Notes under the pieces: model-generated
The model's database searches: none
Seen by the model: the letters and a program-made list of their open reading frames with translations, nothing else
What the model was told of the DNA's origin: nothing
Shown here: positions 48,826 to 60,589 of the stretch, piece after piece
How positions within the stretch are numbered: position 1 is the stretch's first letter
Layout of the letters: each line of letters begins with the position of its first letter
DNA from: Aspidapion aeneum
Taxonomy: Eukaryota > Arthropoda > Insecta > Coleoptera > Brentidae
Length of the DNA: 64,000 nucleotides
Assembly: GCA_963576565.1 (NCBI GenBank)
Contig: OY755044.1
Location: 39,949,235-40,013,234 of the forward strand
Direction of reading: 5' to 3'
Program-made: the position numbers and the translations under genes

Positions 48826-49512
48826 TTATAGGGATTCAGAAAAGGTGTCAATTAAATTACGCAATTCTTTAGCTGACTCGTTTTTTAAGGTGGAGTTCAT
48901 AATTGAGCTTAAAGCATCATTTGCGAGGTCTCGCTTGTTTTGATATCTATTGACTAATTTGTCATAAGCAATTTTATAATTTTGATCAGATAAGCTAATC
49001 CCTGATATCAATTTTTAAGGCTCATCCTCGAGATATGAAAATAAATATTGAAGTTGTCGAACGTTACTTAGACTTTGATTTTGATCTATAATGTTATTAA
49101 AAAGATCGAAAAAGCTTGGCCATAATTTTTTATCACCTCGAAATATGGGAATACCTAACTCTTTGAGTTTTGGAGTTTCAGATTCGTTTTGTCGAACATA
49201 TGATCCCGAAAAGGATGGGGCCTCAACCGGAAATATTTTAGAGTAAACCCCCTTACACGCATAAAAATATTTACGAGCTTCTGAAAGGATCGCATCCTGC
49301 GTTTTAAACTCATCGTCCGAGTCGTCTATCAACATAATGACGTCATTATGCGCCAGCATGCATTTATCGAAGGTTTCATCCAAATCGGAATACCTCACTT
49401 GAAACTCGTTTCTCGCTCTTTCGTCCTTTTCCGCGGTCTGTGACAACACATAACACTCGGTGATCGCAGATAAAAAACCCTTGCGTTTTTGCGCGGCTTT
49501 TTTGACAGACAT
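48826..49512 (-). pseudogene. BEL gag (DUF1759-type), truncated
   Basis: Starts at the ATG at 49512 (MSVKKAAQKRKGF). LGIPIFRGDKKLWPSFFDLF and YKIAYDKLVNRYQNKRDLAN are DUF1759 landmarks. A TAA at 49015-49017 breaks the frame in a conserved stretch (..LEDEP|KLISGIS..). The frame resumes unchanged and ends at a TAA at 48826. Zinc knuckles and the gag C-terminal half, normally several hundred codons before the protease, are absent, so a deletion is likely near 48780-48830. Confidence 0.88.
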
Positions 49513-49810
49513 GATTTTACCTTTGAAATGACGAAATTGTCGGTAAATATACAATTAACGCTAAATTAATGCTTCTGAAATAGAAAAATGACGAATTGTC
49601 GAAAATATGCACTAATTTATCGCAATTGATGAAAATTGTTTTAAATATCGAAATGATATGGTACACACCTATCACACTGAACGTTTCTTTTGTTTGTTTT
49701 GATTCCTACTCGCTTTGTTTACTGAATCGACCACGCGCTAGACACGTGCCCGCCGCCTCGGCTTGCAAATAATTATTAATACCGTCGTATGGATTTATTA
49801 TTTAAAAATA

Positions 49811-49830
49811 ATTCGGCTCGAAAAGGACCA
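49811..49830 (-). other. Probable tRNA primer-binding site
   Basis: Five bases inside the 5' LTR, ATTCGGCTCGAAAAGGACCA on the plus strand reads like the 3' end of a tRNA with CCA. It resembles insect tRNA-Tyr (..CGGCTCGAAGGACCA) with two extra As. The resemblance is from memory of tRNA-Tyr and not a search. Confidence 0.5.
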
Positions 49831-49835
49831 CTTTA

Positions 49836-50306
49836 TGTTAGTCCACGGTTAGGAAAACGTTAAATGCAATGGACTGTAAATATTTTAATTAATGAAAGCG
49901 CGAACCAACATAAATATTGATATGAATTACGAAATAATCAAACGTCCATAGGTAAAATATTGGTGTCACACAACGGTAATCAGAACAAATGCACTCACCA
50001 GTTTTGCAGCCACTTTCTCCTCGTTCCAAGGGGCCCCTGAATGGATCTAATGATGTCACCACGTAGCTGAAGGGCTGAAGTTTCTAGTTCTATGCTTCAG
50101 TACACAAAAATCGAGCACTTTCAGGTGTAGATATTTGAAATAGTTGGAGAACGAAATTAACACGCCATTTTCTCTAGGCGATTGACAAGGATCTCTCTGG
50201 TTGTTGGTGCGCATGTCCAAATACGCGGAATGCGCTTTGTCCTTCATACAGTTGTGTGTTTTTAAAAATATATATAAACAACCGCGAAATTTAGCGGGAG
50301 CTAACA
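49836..50306 (-). repeat. BEL 5' LTR, 471 bp
   Basis: Same length and ends (TGTTAG..CTAACA) as 43830-44300, with three substitutions. On the minus strand it precedes the primer site and gag. The near-identity points to recent insertion. Confidence 0.97.
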
Positions 50307-50371
50307 GCGTCATCCGTTATCGCTATGCGTGAGCTAAAAGAAAAACCTACTTCGGTAAATCACATAATATT

Positions 50372-52351
50372 CTTGTCGGAGGCGTACCCTCCTCGTCTAC
50401 ATTGTGATTTATTTTTGGGTGCACGTGACCCACTTCTGGACTCTATTATTACTTTTAATGAAATCCGGTCAGTTTTTGACAAATGTAAAAATAATAAGTC
50501 TCCTGGCCTCGACGGAATTCCCTATGAGTTTTTTAAAAATATGCCTCAAAACTGGCTCCTACAACTTAGCTTTCTCTTTAATAACATTTTAACATCTGGA
50601 AAGGTACCATCAGGCTGGAGCGACATAATATTTTCAATGATTCACAAGAAGGGGGACACAAACGACCCAAACAATTACAGGCCAATTGCTTTGGTAAATA
50701 CAGCCGTCAAGGTTTTTACAAACATCCTTTTGGAGAGACTCCTAACCTGGGAGTCGAAGGTCGGCATAATACCTGAGGCCCAGTCAGGTTTTCGTAAGGG
50801 CAGGGGCTGTCAAGACAATATTTTCGTTTTAAGCTCTATTGTCCATCTGCACTTACGGCGGAAGGGGAGAAAGGTCTATGCTGTTTTTGTGGATTTTCGT
50901 AGAGCATTTGATTCCGTTTGTCACACCTTAATGTGGAATAAATTGTATAGTTACGGTATCAGTCCTAACTTCATCAATGTTATTAAAAATTTATACGAAA
51001 ATGCTTCCGCCACAGTGAAAGCTCTAGAAGGTCTCGCCGAAAAAGTGGAAGTAACTTCAGGCGTTTTGCAGGGAGAGTCTCTTAGCCCGTGTTTTTTTTT
51101 GCTATTTCTAGCCGATATAATTGACTTCCTTCAAGAACAAGGAGTTCAAGGTCTCTCAATTGATGGTGTTAATCTTCTTCTTATCTTACTTTATGCTGAT
51201 GACCTTGTGATCCTTTGCGACTCTAAGAGTGACATTCATAGAAAGCTTAGAATTCTTGAAAAATATCTTGACAGAAACAAATTAACTATTAATGTTCAAA
51301 AAACCAAAATAATATGCTTTCGTCGGGGTGGTCCAAACCCTTCCAACCCAGTTTTTCATTTAAACAATAAGCCCATCGAAGTTGTTAACAAATATACCTA
51401 TCTAGGAGTAACATTTTCATCTTCCTCCCTATTTAGGGAAATGGCGGAAACATCGGTTACAAAAGCCCAACAATGCTCTGGATCCGCTTTAAGTATGTAT
51501 TTAAAATCTAAGCTTGTTTCCTGGAAGTTACTTCTTAAAGTTTTTAATAATCAACTGCTTTTCTCGCTATACGCTACGTGGATATTGTTGAGAGGATACA
51601 AACCAATTTTTTCAAACGTTTTTTATTGCTGCCAAAATCTACGTCTTCCGCCCTTTTACGTCTGGAGTCTGGAAGCTCCCATCTTCAGGTTATCGTTCTC
51701 AAAATGTGCCTAAAATTTATGCTTAAACTACTTAGGATGGGCCCTAATAGACTTCCCAGAAAATGTTTTGATCGCCAGCTGCAGCTGGTTGATGCCGCAG
51801 ATACCAAGTATAATTGGGTAGTCCAAATAAAACATTGGACAAGTGATATTGGTTTTCAAAACCTTTGGCTGGATCTCAGCTTTAATAGCTTAAAGCGAAG
51901 AATGCCCAACATGCTTGAAAAACTTCAAGAAGTGTGTTTTATAGCGGATCTAGAGTTTGCCCGTAACTCTAACTACACAGTTTTTTACAGCTGTTTAAAT
52001 ACTACGGCTAGCTTTCCACAATATCTTGGTTTTAATTTACCAATTCACAGCACACGGATGCTGGCACAACTTAGACTGTCCACAAACTACTTTTCTAAAT
52101 TTACGTATAAAGGACTATCCTACAAAATAAACCATACACTTCAATGCACTGTATATAATCTTCATGTGGATGAAACACCTCACCATATACTTTTTATATG
52201 TCCTCTTTATGACGAGGTTAGAGTACGAATCTTTAACGATGTAGATTACTTTATTAACCATCTTGACGAGCTGACTACTAAAACCGCAAAGGATATTTGT
52301 GCAGGTCTGTTGTCCATCCTAAAACTAAGATCATTTCTTATGAACGAATGA
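50372..52351 (+). pseudogene. LINE reverse transcriptase and C-terminal domain, one frameshift
   Basis: The open frame begins at 50325 within hAT sequence, and the LINE part starts at 50372. RT motifs: NNKSPGLDGIPYEFF, NYRPIALVN, GFRKGRGCQDNI, AVFVDFRRAFDSV (catalytic Asp), TSGVLQGESLSPCFFLL, and YADDLVIL (about residues 290-293 of that frame). Near 51570-51580 the sense moves to another frame (VERIQTNFFKRFLLLP) and ends at 52351 with HVDETPHHILFICPLYDEVR, a CCHC-like C-terminal motif common in LINEs with endonuclease of the apurinic type. Clade not resolved. Confidence 0.9.
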
Positions 52352-52635
52352 AACTTATACCTTTAAAGTAGTTATTTTTGATTTTGTCACTTTATTGTTA
52401 ATTAAGAAATTCGACTAGTTAGGAACTATATCGGATTATACTTTGCTATACATTAACTTGCTATTAGATTTTTATTTTATTTTATAGTGCTACCTTCTCT
52501 TTTTTTTTAATGGATAATTATTGTTTTTGTTTTTCTAACTAAATTAAAGTGCTAGATTAAGAGACCCCTGTTATAGGAATAATATTGTATTTCCTTTTAA
52601 ACAGTAAATAAATTGAATTGAATTGAATTCAATTG
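50372..52635 (+). mobile_element. LINE, 5'-truncated, with (TTGAA)n tail
   Basis: AAATCACATAATATT is present exactly at 50357-50371 and 52636-52650, a 15-bp target duplication that fixes both ends. The element lacks its endonuclease and begins inside the region before the RT. Its 3' end is a short ATTGAATTGAATTG repeat, not poly-A. It lies in the hAT element, 65 bp from the BEL 5' LTR. Confidence 0.9.
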
Positions 52636-53788
52636 AAATCACATAATATTTAAAATTGAGGCATGTTTTACAAAAACCGCATAACTCCAAATTTGACGAA
52701 AATGAGTTATTGGCGTCATCTAGTCGAAAAAATGGATGGCTTTAAGACCATGAAATAAGATTCTGCAAAAAACCACAAGTGCCAAGATATGAGCAGTTAA
52801 AACTTGTATTATTCCACAAAAGCACCTTCCATTTCATCCGAAGAAGATAACAGCAGTGAATTCGAATATTAAATTATGTATCTATTATTTATCATTATTA
52901 ATAATTTTTCTATCTAATTTTGTTTTTTAGTAAAATAAAAATAAGTTTTCTTTGTATTAACTTTTTCTTTCTAGCACAAACAACTTATGTGCAACAGTTT
53001 TTCTCTTTTTCTAAAGTAATTAGGCAACAAACGTTTTTCTTTATGTAATGAACAGAATTCTAAAGTCAATAAATACTGTGAGTAATAAAAAAATATTTAA
53101 GAAAATCATTCGTTTTAAAATAAACAGTTTTTTTATTTTGTGAAATTTTTTTGTTTTGGACATATGTTGTTGTTGTAAAACACGCCTCAATTGCAAACCG
53201 ACAATCGACAGCTGAGCATTCCGAGCAAGCGGCCAGATTGTCACGTCCTATTTTTTCTTCTTGTTACATTTTACATATACAATTTAAATGCGTTAGATAC
53301 TTAAGTTATCATAGTTACTCCCTGATTTTGGATTACCGATTTTCGAGTGATTACTGAATACTAAAATAATCGAAGGAATTAAAGTAATCACAGTTATTTG
53401 TCGAGTAACGAGTACTCGAATAACAAATAGTTACTTTTTCAACACCTATATTCTACACAAGTTTTAGTAAAAGTTTTCTTGCCTAAAGATAAGAATTTTT
53501 AAATTTGTCATAAAGAGCTGCCTCAAAATATCTATATAAAATAGAGATTACGCTACATTATTTTTCTTTTATATTTATCTCTCTCGCCTCGCTGCCCTGT
53601 TTCTGATAACATCAGGCAACATTTGTTGCAGATATCTTCTTGTCAGCAATATAAAACTGTTACTTTTGATGATAGCTAGATTTAAACGGAGAGTTAAAAA
53701 TAAAACATTTTGAACGTTAAGAAACTTCCTAGATTTTAAAGAAATGCAGGTAGATCTAAATATAGGTAAACTAGATAGTTTACGGGCC

Positions 53789-53904
53789 AACTTGCTGCCG
53801 AGACAACTCTCAGCCAAGACAACTAGCCGCCGAGACAACTAGCCGCCGAAGCAACTAGCCGCCGGCGCCAAGATAACTAGCCGCCGAAACAACTTCACGG
53901 TAAA
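53789..53904. repeat. GC-rich minisatellite, CAACTAGCCGCCGA
   Basis: Five or six imperfect copies of an 18-base unit around GACAACTAGCCGCCGA. A related GC-rich patch at 58585-58650 (CGGCGAGTTGGGCCGGCGGC) is more diverged. Confidence 0.8.
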
Positions 53905-54169
53905 AAAATTGTCTTAGATCAAAGCAAATTGCTTTGAAGTAAAATAATTTGTGCTTTCCTATTCACCAAAAGAATATTTTCTTGATACTACACAAAAATT
54001 GTCTTGCCTCTTTATTTAAATCTTTTAATTTAAAACAAATTGTTTTAAGGTAAAACAATTTATTTAAGAAAATAACGTGAGTGTAGACAAAAATTTTTAC
54101 CGTGTAGCCGCCGTACGCCACCGTAGGTTTTGTTTTAAACTTAAAACAAAAATCTGACATTTTGGATCC

Positions 54170-54640
54170 GCTATTCTAGCAGATAGCGGATCCAAAATGG
54201 CGGACCTTTTTAGTTAAAGATAGATATTTAATAAATTTTGGCTCTTAAAGGTTGCTAATTGTGATTTTTCAATTAAACCTAAAAAAAATAAAATAGCAAA
54301 TTTAAAATGGCGGCCTTTTCCATTTATTAACAGATACGTATTACATTTGGAACTTTGTGGTGTTTAATGTTGTTGATTATGATTTTTGATTTAAACTTTG
54401 GAAAAATAAAACTGAGAGATCCAAAATGGCAAACTTGAATGAACCGATATGTCGCTAATTATGATTTTTAAATTTAAAAAAATTAAAATAGCCAATTCAA
54501 AATGGAGGATTTTATCCTTTATAAGCCGATATGAATTAAATTGGAAACTTTCGAATGTCTTAAGTTATTGATTATGAGTTTTGAATTCAATTTGCAAAAA
54601 GTCAAAATGGCGATCCAATATGACGGAGTTTTCTTACAAT
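54170..54640. repeat. Degenerate tandem repeats, CCAAAATGGCGGA type
   Basis: CCAAAATGGCGGA-like blocks lie at about 54191, 54305, 54422, 54500 and 54612, mostly 113-118 bp apart, each followed by a TTGATTATGATTTTTGA-like block. 54163-54200 is also a near-perfect hairpin (TTTTGGATCCGCTAT..GATAGCGGATCCAAAA). Confidence 0.75.
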
Positions 54641-55253
54641 AAGGCGCTGACTGTGACGTAGCACGGCACCCCGACATAAAATATGATTTCGGAACGTACC
54701 ACCAACTAATCTAATCCTGTCATTGACTGAACTTATACATTATTATCCGATTATTTACCGTCTCTTTCTAAACTAATGTATCAGTAAGGGCGCTTAATAA
54801 TATTAAACATACATGAGTCTAATAACTAAACAGTGGTCTACTCGTTTTATTTACTAAACTCAAATATTGTCATCCAGCTACTTATTCTCTCTTTTTAACT
54901 CAAAGTAGTGGGACGGGCGCACCCAATATAAAACAGTCATGCCATTTTGACAATCAACGTCAGTCGATTTTCTGATGCACACAGTGAGCTCGCGGACCTA
55001 ATTTTTGGCCAAAAAGGGTTTAATTAAAAATAAACTGAAACTTCTAAACACCTTTACTAAAAAGAGTAGATAGTCCAGCAGGCCTTGAACAACTATGATT
55101 TAATTGACGTAACTTTCAGTTATTTTTTAGACGTGTCATTTTTCGCGTTAAAGTACCATATTTGTATGGCGGTTTGATCCAGATTTTAAGCCATTTTACG
55201 ACAATATTTTATGTTGTATAAAATTCGCATAAAATAAATCTTGTAAAAAGAGG

Positions 55254-56383
55254 TAGGGGAAAGGGGGGCAAAATGGGGTACGTGGGTAAAACGGGATATC
55301 GAAGTTTTAAGTAAATTGCGCAAAAATGAAACCTCTTAATATCAGATGTTTCATCCTTATGACTGGTTCAACTCTCTGCAATATGATTGGTGCCGGTCGG
55401 CTGAGCTTAAGTTGGTTTTTGCTCAATGTGATGTTGTGCCCTGCTTATTGTAAAAATATCTTGCGCATTTTGTGACGGTAAGTACATTTTTTACTTACTT
55501 TTAAAATTTTGTTTACATTGAAAAATTAGTGGGTTTATGTATTATTTATAATTAAACGCATCGCCCGTAAAATTTGTCCTTTACTATGTATGATTTTTGT
55601 TTAAATTTAACTGGTGGTTTGGGGCAAAACGGGGTTTTTACATTGGGGCAAAATGGGGTACCTTGTTATACCTTTAGTCTAAATTATACGCATTTGTAAT
55701 TACGTCACCAAGTGAGAATAAAACGTATGGCGTAGATATTTTTGTCAATTAATGTTTTTTGATTGACAGTGACGGATACTTCACATAACCAATTACCTAC
55801 CTATTTAAATCATCGACACTACTTTTTTTAAAAAGTTTATTGTCACCGCTGTTTATAATATACTAAACAAAGATAAACAAAAATGGCGTCATTACAAATG
55901 GGTATAATTTGAACTATAGTAACCTATACCCCATTGTGCCCAATTTTTTTGATAGCATTACTGAAAGTCGTATTTTATGTTGTCTTTGCAAAAAATTGAA
56001 GCAAAATTCGTGTAGGAGAGTCGACAGTGATGACTTGGTTACTAAATTTTATTATTATAAAATGTATTTACTTATATTACAACTTTTTATTTTTTAAATA
56101 AGTATTTTTTACTTGTTTAGTATTTTAATAAATAAAACTGGTCTTACAAAAATATTGATTCTAAATTACACAACCTCCAGGCCTGTTTCGCCACATAGGC
56201 ACCCGATTTTACCAAAGGCAACTTTTTACAAAAATAAAGTATGATGGAGTTCTAAATCGATAAACTGAAAAGTAGAACATAAAGATAACGTATCTATCTA
56301 ACTTAATTCGAAATGACGGACGCAGTGGAGACCATTAAATAGGAGAAATAAGCCTATAAAACCGAACCCCCTTTTCCCCTAAT
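55254..56383. mobile_element. TIR element about 1.1 kb, TAGGGGAAAGGGGG ends
   Basis: Left TAGGGGAAAGGGGGGCAAAA, right inverse TTAGGGGAAAAGGGGGTTCG. The element contains a smaller foldback (55653-55944) whose ends (GGGGCAAAATGGGGTA) echo the outer left end. No transposase. Boundaries are approximate. Confidence 0.55.
55653..55944. mobile_element. Foldback MITE
   Basis: Left TTGGGGCAAAATGGGGTACC pairs with right ..ATACCCCATTGTGCCCAA. Further in, AAATTATACGCATTTGTAAT pairs with ATTACAAATGGGTATAATTT. A relic of the same family is at 17349-17480. Confidence 0.75.
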
Positions 56384-56528
56384 TAGACTTTCTACCTGTA
56401 CATTTTGATTCAAATTTTGATGTGCGTGGCATTTCAGAAATTCTATAAAAAAATTGATTTCTTATAAATGTTGCACAAAAATTTTGCTTCCCTCATCAAC
56501 CATGTTTTTAAAAATTTTATTTTTATAA

Positions 56529-56868
56529 AGAGTATGTATACATATTTTTCAAAAATTGTACTTTAAAATCTGCTGCCACAAGTTGCCCGTATGAAAGATG
56601 TTATTAATTTACTAAAAATGGATTTCTTCGAGAAAAACTGAAACTCAAAAAAAAGCATGTCAGCCTTAACAAAAGTTCTTCTTTATTATTTTTAAAGCAC
56701 TTTAGGCTAAATTAAACAAATAAGCATGGAAAAATATATATTAATAAAAAATATAAATAATGTATAAAAAAATTAAAAGTTCAGTGTGACACGTCATTTT
56801 AAAGAAATATTTATACTTATTTAAAAATCAAATAAAAAGATGGTCACTCCATAATACAAACCAACTGC
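56529..56868. repeat. Second copy of the BEL LTR-adjacent 339-bp sequence
   Basis: About 98% identical to 44301-44639, same orientation. The match begins at the base corresponding to the first internal base beside the LTR. No LTR is present to its left, where the sequence is AT-rich DNA (..ATTTTTATAA). Confidence 0.92.
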
Positions 56869-57229
56869 AATATCTCAAAAACCAAAAATTACAGATGAAA
56901 CTTTTACAGGTGGATTTTTTATAAAAGAAAAATTAGGTTAAAAATCTTTTAAGGTAAACGGTTCTATTTCAAATCATCAGCAGTTTACCAAATCTGACTT
57001 TTAACAAACTAGTATAAAAAAGTGGACGCTTTAAAAACATTTATTTTGTTGGACTTAAAAACAAATTTTTCTAGAAAAATCTTGCAGGTTCTTATCCGCT
57101 ACAAAGTTAGTGTTACGTTTGTATTATTTTTTAGTTTTTGGTAGAGCCAAAGAATATTACCGTTTAACTTTTTTTAATATTTTTAATTTCTAGTTTGATT
57201 TTTAGTTTATGTTATTATGTAAACTCCTC

Positions 57230-58345
57230 ATCCTTTTCAACGCAGCTTTGTTTCACATTACACAGTGAGCTTTAACCTTAAATAACCTAAGTACCAGGTT
57301 TGACACAAATCGGTTTATAAATATAGGATAGTCTATAGGATAAAGATTTTGGTTTGGGTCCGCCATGCAAGTTTTTTTTTGTTTGAGTAAAAAATAACAA
57401 TAAGCGGCATTAAACACCGCAGAGTTCCAGATATAATACATATCGGTTTAAAAATGTAAAGGTTCTGCATTTCGAATCCGCCATGATATTTTTTCAAGGT
57501 TTGAGTCAGAAATCTTAATTATCGGCTTTACACACCCCAAAGTTCCAATTTTGATACATATCGGTTCATAAATAGAAAACTCTGCCCTTTTGGAGCCGTC
57601 ATTTAATTTTTAAGTTTGATTTCGTAATTATACTCAACGACTTTAGACACGCCAAAGTTCCAAATTTTAAACTTATTGGTAAATAAGTTTTTTTTAATTT
57701 AAGTCAAAAATCATATTTAGCGACTATTAACACTAAATTTAATACTTACGGGTTCATAAATAGGAAACTTCGCCATTTTGGATTCGCCATTTTGATTGTA
57801 CATACTTCTTTCTCATTTCAAAACAAAATATTGTTACAAAACCTATTTTTCTCATTTTGGTCAAAAATCAGATCCGGGAGCCCACTGTGCAGCGCTATAA
57901 GTTGAACAGCAATAAAAAATAAGCTGTGCTTTAAAAAGAGATGCAAATGAGTATGTTCCAAAATTACAATTTATTTCGGGGTGCTAATGTCAACCTACGT
58001 CACGAGTCAGCGCCTAATTAATCAATATGTGTTTAATTTTGAACTTTGAAGAGTTGAATGTTATTATTCTTAACCTTAGAAAAATCAAATTAGCGAATCC
58101 AAAATGGTGGACTTTTCCATTTTTATTTGATATTTAATAAATCATAATAGTCACCACAAAATTTCCAAATTAATACATGAGTTCATAAATTTAAATATAC
58201 GCCACTTTATTTTTTTCAAATTTAATGTTATAATCAAATACAGCGCATTTGCACACCCGCACCGTGCCAAATTTAATACATATCGGTCATAAATGGAAGA
58301 ATCCCCCATTTTAATCTCTCCATTTTAATTATTTTTGAATTTATT
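57230..58345. repeat. Degenerate tandem repeats, inverse of the 54.2-kb family
   Basis: Mostly inverted blocks (TTTGGATCCGCCATTTT-like, at about 57355, 57475, 57590, 57775, 58313) alternate with TTGATACATATCGGTT-like blocks at spacings near 115 bp. The family is that at 54170-54640. One unit near 58090 is in the other direction. Confidence 0.65.
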
Positions 58346-58369
58346 TAAAAAAAACAACACCCCAAGCAA

Positions 58370-58450
58370 CACACACACACAGACAGACATCACGACGATA
58401 TTGATAGGACAGGTCAAAATACACCCAAATAACACATTTTAGGTGTTATC
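58370..58450. repeat. CA/GA-rich interspersed repeat, empty-site copy
   Basis: Closely matches the DNA flanking the MITE in the THAP intron, reading AAAATACACCCAAATAAC without interruption. Confidence 0.75.
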
Positions 58451-58952
58451 TCAAAAAAAAAAATTTCGTCGAAAACAATACCTTCTCTAACAAATGGTGC
58501 GCGGGCTAGGAAGGTAAAAATATTAAATTGCTTAGTTTACTGAAACTCTAAAACACTTGTCAAAATTGCAAACTGAAAATACAGCGGCCCGCGGCGAGTT
58601 GGGCCGGCGGCAAATCGGGTCGACGCCGCTGGCACGAGTTGACCTGCGGCAAATTAGCTACACAGTGAGTAGGTGACGGCGAATTGTTCCATGAATTCTT
58701 GAATGGGCGAGGAGTATTTCCGTAAAATTGGGTGAAAGTCGAACTGCGATGCGATCTCACTGGATTTCCGTATCTCTATTGGTACTGGCTGAGAGAGAAA
58801 GATGTGAATTTTTATTCTCACGCATTTCAAGAATTCATACACGGGTCCATGCAAAAAGTGAAAATCCCCCCGCCCCAAATAAAATTCCTAGATCCGCCCC
58901 TGTTATGTAAGCGAGCAATATTTTCATAAGGATGTCTGTCAATCTGTTAGTG

Positions 58953-60052
58953 CCCAAGTAACATTTCTTTATTTATCACATAAAAATATACCGAGTTTGT
59001 CGTTTTGTTGATGATCAAATTGCCTGCCAGATTTATTTTTCTGTCAAAACAAGCGCGCCAGCTCAAGAATGCTTTTTAATAGTTTTTTGATCACAAAATA
59101 ACAAAGATTTAAAATTTAAAAAAAATATCATTTATACTATTCACCATTAAAAAAGTCTGTTTGGTTTACATAAATCAAAATTAAAGTAAAATTATTGTTA
59201 AAAAACACTGCTAAAACGACTAGATAAATATTTTCTCTTTACAATATTTTTTAAATAAATTTATATACGCCATTATGGTTTTATTTGGTTTTATTTGTTA
59301 CTGTATCGCAACAAGGATTTTTGAGTGCCCTTATGAAACCATAGTCAACATAACCTCACTTAAATTTTTTGTATTTGTTTTTAAAGTGTTTAAAAGCGTA
59401 TAATTTAACACTTTTAAATGTTTTTTATCGTGCAATTTCGACACAAACGAGAGGGCCAGTGCAATGATATTCGTTGTGCCTGCAGGTTGGAGGGCAACCT
59501 CTTATATTGGCCGTCTAAACAGGCCTTATCTAGGCCTGGGTGTCCTACCCAGGAGGACAAAAACTCAACAAATATTAATTATTGGGCTTTAAATAATCAA
59601 TCTTGCAATAGGTAGGTGCCAATCTGTACCTAGGTATATCTATTATTTTTACAAGAAATACCTAAAAAAAATAAAACACGAAAGTATTTACTTACTTCTG
59701 TTAGAACCCTTAAGGAAACAAGGTTTTATATGGCCGCCTATTTAAATAATATTTAATATACAGCTATGGGTAACTATAAATACAAAAGAATTAAGTTTAC
59801 CTTTAAGCCTTCCTATAAAACCTTTCATCAGAAATCAATAAAACCAAAAGTATCTAAAAGGAATAGAAGGAATATCAGTTTTATTATACTCCCTTTATAA
59901 ATCACTTTTTGGTTGTATAACACCCCTTTAGGTAATTGGCAATATAAATTACCTTTATGTAACCAAATTGATCCTAAAACCCATAACAGCACCCTCTAAA
60001 TAACCTAGGAACCAAATTAATAAAACCTTGAGTGGTAATAATGTTACTTGGG
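58953..60052. mobile_element. Possible TIR element, about 1.1 kb
   Basis: CCCAAGTAACAT at 58953-58964 and its exact inverse at 60041-60052. Short ends with no target duplication, so this is tentative. It encloses a 65-codon frame (59418-59615) of no known type. Confidence 0.35.
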
Positions 60053-60589
60053 TGTAATAAGCTCCTAATATACTCATATTATAGCTAAAAGGCTACATAA
60101 CCAGAAAATAATTGCATTTATGTGCTCAAAAATAAATTCATTTAATTATTTTTCTTCCCAACCATCCTTAATAAAATTCATTAGGTAAATATTTGTTCGT
60201 CCATTTTTAAATTTCGTCATAAAGTAGAGGGTAAACTTTTATGATTTTTGAATTCTATAGGGCGTACAACTTTGTTTTCTGTTTTGTTTGCTCTACTTTC
60301 ATGATGTTTTCACGGACATTTTTGAAGCGGTAAAACCGAAAAGCAAGTAAACCCGCATGGCAAAAAAAGGGTTGTTTACCATCTTTTTTTAACAAAATCT
60401 ACCTTGTTAAAAATTAACTTTGCTTTAATTTTAAAAGGGCGTGAGGTTAAAAACCCTGAACCTCACCGCACTGTCGCAATGAGGTTATTTTTGTTCTTAT
60501 TCTCATATAATATAGAAACATAGGGAAGAGCGGGGCAATATTGGCAGGTGAGGCAAGATGACCACCTATGATGATGATTGATGATTCAT

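Larger units (their letters stand above)
43830..50306 (-). mobile_element. BEL/Pao LTR retrotransposon, degenerate interior
   Basis: The element reads on the minus strand: 5' LTR 50306-49836, tRNA primer site, gag, protease, RT, RNase H, integrase, DUF5641 tail, 3' LTR 44300-43830. That domain order (integrase last, DUF1759-type gag, DUF5641 end) is typical of BEL/Pao. It is flanked by ACGTCA (43824-43829) and GCGTCA (50307-50312), a 6-bp target duplication with one change, inside the hAT element. The coding region has four in-frame stops and two frameshifts, and a gag segment with the expected zinc knuckles is missing. Confidence 0.93.
43519..53450. mobile_element. hAT-like DNA element, outer layer of a three-element nest
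   Basis: The left end is CAGAGGTGTTGATTTTCGTT, and the inverse of the right end is TATAGGTGTTGAAAAAGTAA. Sub-terminal ACTCGTTAC..CGTTACTCGAC motifs also correspond. The 8-mer TTCTACAC occurs exactly at 43511-43518 and 53451-53458, the expected hAT target duplication. Own sequence: 43519-43829, about 50313-50371 and 52651-53450, roughly 1.17 kb, too short for a transposase, and none was recognised. The rest is a BEL element and a LINE inserted later. Confidence 0.85.

Noticed and set aside
59418..59615. 65-codon frame with several Cys residues
   Set aside because: Cys spacing fits no zinc-finger class I know and there is no supporting context.
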